Origin: Punica granatum
Taxonomy: Eukaryota; Streptophyta; Magnoliopsida; Myrtales; Lythraceae
Direction of reading: 5' to 3'
DNA length: 64,000 bases
NCBI RefSeq assembly: GCF_007655135.1
Contig: NC_045129.1
Coordinates: 11,160,001-11,224,000, forward strand
The translations under genes were made by a program, and so were the position numbers. How positions within the stretch are numbered: the stretch's first letter is position 1; every line of letters starts with the position of its first letter. Positions 21,802 through 31,517 of the stretch are shown here, piece after piece. The notes under the pieces are model-generated. The model was not told where the DNA came from and searched no databases. It saw only the letters and a list, made by a program, of their open reading frames with translations.

Positions 21802-22273
21802 ACGAGATTCTTTAATCTCCTTAAAGGAATTGAATGAGGTTCTAATCGTATTGTCGAAACTTGCTCCAATCCGCTTCAACTTTCATCCAGCTTCGATGCT
21901 TTTGGAGTTCAACATGGACTGTCCCCGTCTAGTTATCGCGTTTGATGAGATAAAGATCTAGGAAGCAGCGCATACAAGAATAACAGTGATGGAAATAATG
22001 GATTTATGGACTCGATTCATTTTTTAGAGAGAAATGTTGTGTTATCAAATGGCAATGGCCCCGCTCACTAGGTCCGGAAAGTTGCTCATTTACTTGAAAT
22101 TTTGTGGTAGAACAAGTTACAAAATTATATAGATTATATTACCAAATAAAAAGAATCCGGTAGAGTTAAATTCAACACAAAAAAGAAAGTTTGGCGCATA
22201 ACCCTCAAATCACTAGTAATTAATCTGCATTGCCTTGTTTAGGGCCCTCAATTTAACACGTGAGAGAAAAATG

Positions 22274-22319
<46 letters not shown>

Positions 22320-22690
22320 GAAACAAAACAAACACAATGATAATCTTTGGGAGAAATTGAAGATTACTAAGTTTATAAGTTGTACGTCTTCAATGACGTT
22401 TCAAGACCCCACTTTTGATTTTTACAAACTAATCTCAAACTAACACATTTATTACAAATTGTCCCTTATTCCTGGCATTTTACAAGTCGTTCCCTGATTC
22501 CTAAGTCAAGTCTTCCCTTCTTAAGAAACCTGGTCACAAGGGTTTTCTTTCTTTTTTTTTGGGTGAATTTGGGGCAGAAGCCCCAGTTGCTCACAAGGTT
22601 TATTTGTGGAATTTGAGCTGCAAATTATACAAGGATTCCTATGTAGGATTGCGGGGATGCTCCAAACGATGGATCAAGATTGAAGAAGTC
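21802..22690. repeat. Flank block F, two truncated copies joined end to end
   Basis: 21802-22108 matches the late part of F. It joins directly to the early part of a new F copy lacking its first 340 bp or so, at the AGAACAAGTTACA / AAATTATAT junction. The second copy ends near 22690. A long (AAT)n run lies at 22270-22318. Confidence 0.7.
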
Positions 22691-23040
22691 TTCCTTGTCC
22701 CAAAAAAAAAAAAGTCTTCCTTGTCCCAAAAATTAAAAAAAAAAAAAAGAATGAAGAAGAAGCCGTAATATTTTTCTCTGTTTTCTGAAATACGGGATAT
22801 TACAATGTATTAGCTTAAACTAATTCTTATTTCGATATCTGCTTGATTCTAACCATGAAATATTCCATTGTCACTGTGTTTTGAATCCTGCATTACTGAG
22901 TAAAGTTGGCCCAATATTGTTCTGTGTTCTAGCAAAGTGGACACATTTTGATAATTTCAGTAAGCTCCTACAGCCTCTAATCACCTTCGGTGGCCTGAAG
23001 TCGCGAAGAGAAGCTAAATCCAGAGGTCACGATCCCAGTT
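22691..23040. other. Unassigned sequence
   Basis: Starts with a doubled GTCTTCCTTGTCCCAAAAA segment and poly-A runs. I recognise no gene, and found no counterpart elsewhere in the window. It occupies the place where an RLK gene would be expected in this unit. Confidence 0.4.
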
Positions 23041-23372
23041 TACATAGTATATATTCATCGTATGTTGTGCCGTGTGTATTATCCAGGATTGAAGTAAATA
23101 CTACGCACTCAGCTTATAAGAAATTAGGAATTAATGATCATAATCCGTGGAAAAGTACGTATAACTAATTCGAGTTTAATCAGGGAGGAGAAAGTGTAGT
23201 ATATTATATTTTAACTCTTCTCGCTAGTTTCAAATCGTAATAAATTTTTGATTAAGAATAATAAATACTTTCGACTTTTGAAATCCTCTATAAATAAGGT
23301 ATCATATAAGATATATATATATATATACATATATATCTATTTTTAATCTGAAAATTGATAGATAGAAACTAC
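23041..23372. repeat. RLK upstream block remnant without gene
   Basis: Matches the upstream region of RLK copy 1 (about 8295-8450 joined to 8950-9160), including TGTTGTGCCGTGTGTATTAT. The W-box part is deleted. No kinase sequence adjoins it, so the gene of this unit seems to be lost. Confidence 0.7.
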
Positions 23373-23552
23373 GGGGTTGTTTGATTTTATGAAATGATTT
23401 TAGAATCATGATTTTGATTTTAACTCTACCCACTAAACAACAAAAATACGCGTTTCCCAAGTCAAATTTATAATATCATCTCATTTGTCTTTTTCCACAA
23501 TCAAAATCAAAATCAAAATCAAAATTACTTTAACTCTGAAACCAAACGCCCC
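23373..23552. mobile_element. MITE, about 180 bp
   Basis: The ends GGGGTTGTTTGATTTTATG and, in reverse complement, GGGGCGTTTGGTTTCAGAG form imperfect terminal inverted repeats. A 3-4 bp duplication, CTA(C), is visible at 23369-23372 and 23553-23556. The insertion is missing from the otherwise similar sequence at 9140-9165. Size and duplication fit a PIF/Harbinger (Tourist-type) MITE, though the superfamily is uncertain. Confidence 0.7.
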
Positions 23553-23555
23553 CTA

Positions 23556-25599
23556 CATATGCTTGAGTATCCATTTGTCCATAACCACAAGGTGATTCCT
23601 CTAGTTTTTTGAGCATTTCAAAGTCCACCCACCGATCCGGCAACTTGCTCATTGCACTACACTTCATCAGTACTGTTATTAATTTATTTAGATTTAGATA
23701 ATACATTGATGAACTTCAAACTATCAATTAAAAAAAAGTCACAAATATCATTTTTTAAAATCACGGGCACCCCCAACTTAGTGGTCGAAAATTGATTTGA
23801 TTCGAACGACGGCTTGACTGGCCACGAGTTGCTTTCTCGAATCTTTGCACTGCAAGTGAAATTTGCCTTAATGGGAGCTTAATTTGTCTTGGAACATTAT
23901 GGTCATAATTGGAGGCTTTTGATGCGTCGCCAAACAAGTTACAGAATTATAGTAATATAGATTATATTACAAAATAAAATTAATTCGGTAAAGTTAAATT
24001 CAACAAAAAAAAAGTTATGGCGCATAACCTTCAAATTACTGGTAATTAATCTGCATTGCCTTGTTTAGTAATTCGAAGTGGTCCAAAAGTTTCAAATGCA
24101 ATCCCATTAGTGCACTCGATTTAACATGTGAGAGAAAAATAATGACGACGACCACGACGACGATGATAATAAGAAACAAAACAAACACAATGACAATCTT
24201 GGGGAGAAATTGAAGATTACTACGCTTATAAGTTATACGTCTTCAACCACCTTCCAAGACCTCACTTATGATTTTTACAAACTTACCTCAAACTAACACT
24301 TTAATTATAAATTGGTCCCTTATTCCTCGCATTTAACGACTTGTTCCCAAATTCCTAAGTCAAGTCTTCCATTTTTATGAAACTTGGTCATAAGGTGTTT
24401 TCTTTTTTGGGTGAATTTGGGGCCGAAGTCCCAGCTGGTTACAAGGTTTATTTGTGGAATACGAGCCGTAAATTATACAAGGATTCCTATGTAGGACTGC
24501 GGGGGATGCTCCAAACAATGGATCAAGATTGGAGTGGCAGCTTGATACCTATTAACCGTGTTAATTTTCCAATGGATCAAGATTGGAGTGGCAGCTTGAT
24601 ACCTATTAACCGTGTTAATTTTCCATTGTACTTTCCTAATGATAGGCTTTCTAAGGTTATGGTTATTGCGTACTGAACATCATCACATCACATCACAGGC
24701 ATGTTGTGTCCTAATAAATTTGGGACATATCTAAAGGATCAAACCTGTGGCAAGGCTTATTCTTATGCCCCGTTGTCTTTCCAGATACAAAAGATTTGGA
24801 CTATATTTGTGGTCTGGACCCTTTTAATGTTTCTTTCATTCAAAGCTTTTTGGGTCCTCATTTTCTTCTCTTCAAATCATACTGCTCATTTCAAGGAGAG
24901 ATTCTCATAAAATATCTCCAAGATTCTAATGATGAGCTTTGAATGACAAAATCTTTGTGCAATTCACACATAGTATGGATGCAACTGCTTAATAGTCAAT
25001 CAATAAAATAGCCTCCTCAAATATTAGTTTGGTACACACGGGCACTGGGTAAACTTGACCTTAAATTTCGAATTAGACTGCGATATATGTTGAGGTAGTT
25101 TTGGTTCTTTTCACTTCCATACGAGATTCGGTAATCTCCTAAAAGGGACAGAATGAGGTTCTAATCTTACCGCTTTGATTTGCTCCAATCCACTTCAACC
25201 ATCAACCAGCTTCTATGCTTTTGGAGTTAAACATGGAATGTCTCCATCTAGTCATCGTGTTTGATGAGGTAAAGATCTAGGAAGCAGCTCACACAAGAGT
25301 AATGCAGTGATGGAAATATTAGATTTATGGATTCGATCCATTTTTTAGAGAGAAAATGCGGTGTTGTCAAATAGCAAGGGCCCTGCTCACTCGGTCCGGA
25401 AAGTTGCTCATCTACTTGAAATTTTGGGATAGAATTTCGTTGGTGGGCCATCTAAAATAATTCTCGCCAATGCACTGGACTTGATATACAAAGTCGACTT
25501 GGACTAGCCTGGGAAAGAGGAAATAGCTAGCTGCGTGTCCGGGGACACTTGACTATTATACCTAAACAACACTACACCGAACATATAGATGGTCTGCTT
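23556..25599. repeat. Flank block F, copy C (most complete)
   Basis: Near-full F copy used here as the reference. It runs from the CATAACCACAAGGTGATTCC landmark to the copia target site TGCTT (25595-25599). It contains a 54-bp perfect tandem duplication. No gene supported. Confidence 0.8.
24518..24625. repeat. 54-bp perfect tandem duplication
   Basis: Two identical 54-bp units, 24518-24571 and 24572-24625, both beginning ATGGATCAAGATTGG. Other F copies have a single unit. Confidence 0.95.
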
Positions 25600-25857
25600 T
25601 GATGGAGATTCAGCTCAATTAGGAAAGATTTGACAGGATACTGACAATTTTATCTTTCCTTATTCTCCCTATTCTAGAACATTCAATTGCATTTTTTATT
25701 CTTGCTTTCCTTTTGAGTTCTCTTCCTCGCACATCACAGGAAGATTGTATATATGTATTGACTTGAGACAGAAAGGATTAGATGAATAAGACTGAGGTTT
25801 ATTCATTTCATATGTTTGTTTCTCTATCCCAGTTCGACCCATTGTTGATTTTTCATA
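25600..25857 (+). repeat. Copia 1, 5' LTR
   Basis: Starts TGATGGAGATTCAGC. It ends TTTTTCATA where copia 2 ends TTTCACA, so the final CA has become TA. Confidence 0.9.
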
Positions 25858-25870
25858 TGGTATCAGAGCC
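25858..25870 (+). other. Copia 1 primer binding site (initiator Met tRNA)
   Basis: TGGTATCAGAGCC immediately after the 5' LTR, the usual copia primer site. Confidence 0.9.
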
Positions 25871-26219
25871 TAGGTTAAGCGCATGCGTGCCTACGCGCGT
25901 GTGCGCACCCACACCACGTGAGGCCTAATATGTCGAGTGCAGCCAAGAGTGCATCTAGTGTTAGTGTCCCCCATCGCTCGAGCACGAAAGATGAGCCCGG
26001 CTCGAGGTCAATTGTTGAGGGCGGGTGTTTAAGGGTACATGACAACGTGTAGGCAGAAATAAACCACACGTTGCATGTGAGGGCGGGTGTTGAGGAGTAA
26101 AATGGGAAAAATCTCACATCGAAAAAGAAAAGGAAAATCCATTGGTTAATATATGACTTGGGTACTACCACTTATCAGCTTGAGCTTTTAAGTGGATATG
26201 AGCTCGAGCCCGTATAAGC

Positions 26220-29200
26220 CCAATGGAAATATTACCAAAAGTGGCAATATTTATTTGAATGATTTCAAATTGAAGAATGTGTTATTTGCTCCTGAACTTA
26301 ATTGCAATCTGATATCGGTCGGGAAGTTGACGATAGACCATGATTGTATGTTAACCTTTTGTTCTCAATCTTGCAAATTACAGGACAGAGCCACGGAGAG
26401 AGTGTTTGGATCGAGTGAGCTTTGGAGGGGGGTATATTGGCTCAAGCAAAGGGAACCTGCATCAGCTCACATGACAACAAAGAAAGAAGGACAACTCTTG
26501 TGGCATAAGGGATTGGGTCACCCGTCTAGTAAAGTTTTGCACTCTATTCCTGGTGTTTCCGTAAAAACAAATGAGAAGATTGTTTGTGATGCTTGTGCTC
26601 GTGCAAAGATTTCATGTAGCCCTTTTCTTGAAAGTTTGAACAGTGCTAAGACATGTTTTGATTTAATTCATAGAGATGTTTGGGGACCTTATCGTGTAGC
26701 CTCTTTATCGGGTGCTCAGTATTTCCTTACTCTAGTTGATGATCATAGACGTTGTGTATGGGTCTATTTGATGACTGACAAGACTGAAACTTATAAATGG
26801 GTGGTTGGTTTCTATAATATGATAAAGAACCAATTTGGGAGATCGATCAAGATTTTTCAATCAAATAATGGTAGGGAGTTCACTTCTAAAGTGATGCGTG
26901 ATTTTTATCGTCTTGTGTAGATACGCCACAACAAAATGGGCGTGTGGAGAGAAAACATCGACATTTGATAGAAATGACACGTTCTTTACGATTTGATGCA
27001 CATCTACCGATCAAGTTATGGGGGGAATGTGTACTTGCAGCGGCATATTTGATTAATTATACACCTACACCGTTGTTATCGAGAAAGGCTCCAATTGAGG
27101 TAATTTTTCAAAAGCCATTAAGACTTGATCATCTCAGAGTTTTTAGTTGTTTATGTTATGCTTCGAAGAGACCTAAGCCTACTGATAAATTTGAGAGTCG
27201 GGCACGTCGATGTATTTTTGTGGGATATCCATATGGTCAAAAGGGATGGAAATTATATGATGTTGAGACCGAAGAAATTTTTGTCTCACAGGATGTGGTT
27301 TTCCATGAAGAAGTATTCTCGTTTAACAAGGATCAAAATGCCACAATTGAATCAAAATTGGGCTCAGGAAAATCGGTGAACTGGGGAGAGCCTATGGGAG
27401 GTATAAGGCTGCAAGAAGTGGACCAGAGCATGGAGGAGCCCAGCCCATTAGAAAATGAAGATTGCGGGGCTCATCAAGACAGTGATCAAGGGACGTTAGC
27501 AAGTGACATGGGCTCAAGCCCATCATCCACTTTAGGGGGAGAAATGAGTCCAAGTTTTTCTTCAGCCTCTCCACCTGACTTAGATATGTTGCAGAACTTG
27601 CTAGACCCGAGTATTAAGACAGATACTTCACTGGGTTCAGGTAGCAGGCGACAGTCTCAGACTGCGGTAGCAGATAGCTCGGGCAACTACGAATCTCCAA
27701 AAAAAAAAAAAAAACCGAAACGCAATCGTCGACCTCCGGCCTGGCAGAAGGATTACGATAGTCGACTTGCAGCGTTTAAACCCCCTCCATCCGCAGCTCC
27801 CACCGACTCCAAATCCTCCCCAGGTTTGTCCTATAACATAGAACAATATCTTGATTACTCCCGATTAACACAGTAATTGATCGAGATTTTGAGCTTAGAA
27901 GCTATTCAGAAGCTATGCGGTATCAGCATTGGAAGGAGGCTATAAAGGTAGAGTTATCTGCCCTTGAACGTAATGGGACTTGGGTGATTGTTGATTTGCC
28001 TGCAGGAAAGAAAGCAATTGGTTGCAAATGGTTATACAAAGTCAAACGGAAGGCGAATGGGTCTATTGAACGCTATAAGGCACGGTTAGTCACGAAAGGC
28101 TATACACAAATTGAAGGGCTAGATTTTGATGAAACCTTTGCTCCAGTGGCGAAGCTGGTGAGTGTTCGGGTACTTCTTACCATGGCCCTTTATAAGAATT
28201 GGGAATTATTCCAATTGGATGTGAATAATACGTTTTTGCATGGAGATCTTGAGGAGGAAGTCTATATGAAATTACCTCCAGGGTTGACCTCTGTAGGAAG
28301 TACCAAAGTTTGTCGCCTCCAGAAGTCGTTGTATGGATTGCGGCAAGCATCTCGTAATTGGTTTGCCAAATTCTCGATTGCTCTAAAGTCTTATGGTTTT
28401 CTTCAATCTTCAGCTGATTACTCATTATTCACTTTCAACAAGGACGGTGTCATACTTATCGTACTTGTTTATGTCGACGACTTGATTTTAACTGGCAATG
28501 ATCCTGCTCAATGTACCAAGTTCAAGCAATATTTGGATGATTGTTTTAGTATCAAGGATTTGGGCACACTGAGATATTTCCTGGGAATTGAAGTAGCTCG
28601 ACAACCTGACTATTTGTTCCTCTGCCAAAGGAAGTATACTCTTGACATTCTACAGGAGACTGGGATGCTTGGAGCTAGGTCAACAACCTTTCCAATGGAG
28701 CAGCATCTAAGACTTACCTCATAATCGGGTGAAGACTTGTCAAACCCATCACGTTATCGCCGATTAGTTGGACGACTGATCTATCTCACCATCACTCGAC
28801 CTGAGCTAAGCTATCCAGTTCATATCCTCTCTCAATTTATGCAAAGCCCAAAACAAGCACATTGGGATGCAGCTCTTCGGGTTCTTCGTTATCTCAAACA
28901 GAGCCCAGGACATGGTCTCTTATTGCGACGGCTGTCTTCATTATCTATAACTGCATATTGCGATTCTGACTGGGCCGCTTGCCCCGATGATGAGAAGATC
29001 TCTCATGGGGTATTTTATCATACTTGGTGGATGTCTGGTGTCATGGAAAACAAAGAAACAAAGTACTGTGGCTCGGTCTTCGACAGAGGCGGAGTATTGT
29101 TCCATGGCGTCTACTACTGCGGAGTTATTATGGTTACGTTCTTTGCTTTCTTCAATTGGTGTGACTCTTTCATCAGCAATGACGATGTACTGTGACAATA

Positions 29201-29427
29201 TGGCTGCTTTACACATAGCTATGAATCCGATATTTCACCAGCGGACAAAACACATCGAAATTGATTGCCACTTCGTCAGGGAACATGTACAGGCAAAGTC
29301 AATCATCACACGTCATGTTCCTTCACGACTTCAGATAGCTGACATCTTCACGAAGGCTCTTGGTCGAGAACAATTTCAATTTCTACTCGGCAAGTTGGGC
29401 ATTACTACTATCCATGCTCCAACTTGA
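26220..29427 (+). pseudogene. Copia 1 pol remnant (integrase, RT, RNase H)
   Basis: Begins mid-protein with the stretch that follows the protease in copia 2 (SGNIYLNDF). Then follow the GAG-pre-integrase zinc region (WHKGLGHPSSK, CDACARAK), the integrase core (DVWGP, and SNNG where copia 2 has SDNG), RT with YVDD at 28470-28481, and a copia-type RNase H ending in ADIFTKALGR. Disabled by a deletion of about 28 bp near 26915 in integrase, frameshifts near 27865 and 28990, and an in-frame TAA at 28722-28724. No gag remains, so it could not function even if the frames were open. Confidence 0.9.
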
Positions 29428-29434
29428 GGGGGAG

Positions 29435-29692
29435 TGATGGAGATTCAGCTCGATTAGGAAAGATTTGACAGGATACTGACAATTTTATCTTTCCTTATTC
29501 TCCCTATTCTAGAACATTCAATTGCATTTTTTATTCTTGCTTTCCTTTTGAGTTCTCTTCCTCGCACATCACAGGAAGATTGTATATATGTATTGACCCG
29601 AGACAGAAAGGATCAGATGAATAAGACTGAGGATTATTCCTTTCATCTGTTTGTTTCTCTATCCCAGTTCGACCCATTGTTGATTTTTCATA
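29435..29692 (+). repeat. Copia 1, 3' LTR
   Basis: Starts TGATGGAGATTCAGC after the polypurine tract GAGGGGGAG (29426-29434). 258 bp, same length as the 5' LTR. Confidence 0.9.
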
Positions 29693-30908
29693 TGCTTGAA
29701 CTAGCTCTCAAGTGGACATAAAAGATGCATTGAGCTTGGGACACTCGACTGTTAAATAAAAAAAAATGATTCGTGTATGTTGTTGTCAACCAAGAATTGG
29801 ACCAGGATTTCAGTCCACTGATCTTACTTATAGGCTGACACAGGCTAAGGTCTAGGCAACCTGAACCTGGTTGTTAAGGCTCTATTTGAGGTGATCTTCG
29901 AGCATAAATCGAGGTCCCATTAAATTGAACTTACATTCCATGTAGTCTTTTCCTGTTCTGTGTCCACTGCGTCCTGCTGTATCTATGTGTACACGTGCCA
30001 ATGAAAGTTGGAACCCATGCCCTCGATCATCTGGGAAGATGAGAGGCTTTCCTATGGAGAAATATATACTCGGTTTGCAAATATTGAAGTTCATCTCGTT
30101 GCTGTCTTCGCAGTTCTATTTTCTGCGATAGTTGCTCTGAAATTTGATACCTTGTGCATCTCTTTCGTAGTATGTCAAATTCATAGTCAGTCTCCGAAAG
30201 TATAAACATGTGTTCTTTACCTACGAAGGTCAGGGTAACATGTCAGACCCATGAGATCGGAATTACACTTGTATAACACATTAGTTGGCTCACTTCTTAA
30301 AGTTTACATCATCAACATCCAACCATGTTTTCGGCGTGTTTAGTCCGACTGGTGGGCTCGTTGAGGGTACGGTTAGTGCCTACTGGACATTGCAGGCATG
30401 CCGTGTCCTTATAAATTCGAAACGTACACAAAGGGCAAACCCAACAGTGGGACTTATTTTTCTTCCCCATTGTCTTTCAGATATAAAAGACTTTTGACTC
30501 CTAAGATATCAACACAGATCTTATGATCTGATTGTTAATGTTTCGTCCATTCAAAGCTCTTTAGGCTTTGAATTCTTCTTTCCACGAGCAGGGGAAGTGG
30601 CAGGGTAAAGTATAGGGATGCTCCCCATCAGACTACTCATTTCCAGTAGAACTTCCGGTAATATATAGCCGATAATGAGCTTAAAATAAAAATCTGTGTC
30701 ATTCGTGCATATATAGTATGGGCTCAACCCCTTATACTGACCAGTGAAGTAACTAAATATCAGTAGAAATCGATGGCGATTCTGGTTGTTTGGGTTACTT
30801 CTACACGAGAATTAGTCCATATCTCCAAGTAGGGACTGAACGAAGTTCTATCCATTTCGCTTGAACGAAGTTCTATCTGTTTTGGAGTTGAACATGGACT
30901 CTCCATCT
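29693..30908. repeat. Flank block F continuation and degenerate F copy
   Basis: 29693-29940 continues copy C past the copia and matches 16800-17045. 29941-30230 has no counterpart I could find. 30290-30900 is a strongly diverged, gapped version of F (landmarks near 30395, 30465 and 30810). No gene seen. Confidence 0.6.
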
Positions 30909-31517
30909 AGAAATCGTGTTCACGTAACCTAAGCCAGTTACGTGAGTTGAAGATTTCGGAAGAAATAAACAAAAATAGTATTGTGATAAAAATCATGGAA
31001 TTATGGATTTCGTCCACTTCCGAGAGAAAGATGGCTTTTGCTAGTCTGCATGAAGTCTTGTAACTGGCTTTTGCTCGTAGGCCATCTCGGGTGATTCTTT
31101 GAGAATGCACTAGATCGGACAAAGACTGTCTGTTTGGATCAATTCGCTTGGAACACAGGCTGATTGGATCAGGATTTCAGTCCATGATCTCAGAGGATGC
31201 CATTGCCATAGCCTCTATGGCTAAAGTCTACAGAGCCTCCAACCTGGTCACGAGGGTTCTAATGAGGCGATTGTCGCCTGCCAATCAATTGAACTTAGAT
31301 TCCGTCGCTTGACGAACCAAAACCCGTCATTGGCGTTATTTTGCAATCATGACTGAGTATATCGGAGGTGCCTGACCTTGTTGTAGATTATTAGCCAAGC
31401 AAATTGTTATTTTCATTGTCATACAATCAAAGAAGGGCTGATCTAATCAAAACAGTACGAGAAACAAAAATAGGAAATCTCAATTCTGATAATTCTGCTC
31501 ATCACCTCAAGCCAGCT
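30909..31517. other. 3' flank of RLK copy 2
   Basis: Near-identical to the 3' flank of RLK copy 1 (about 5219-5858), including the block just before the stop codon. It marks the extent of the recent duplication on the 3' side. No gene seen. Confidence 0.75.

Larger units (their letters stand above)
25600..29692 (+). mobile_element. Ty1/copia retrotransposon 1, gag lost, pol broken
   Basis: Bounded by 258-bp LTRs and the 5-bp duplication TGCTT (25595-25599 and 29693-29697). The primer site follows the left LTR and the polypurine tract precedes the right one. The LTRs differ at about seven positions (roughly 97% identical by eye), so it is fairly young but not recent. The region that should hold gag and protease (about 25871-26219) is unrelated sequence. 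Related to copia 2 at 34146-39118. Confidence 0.95.
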
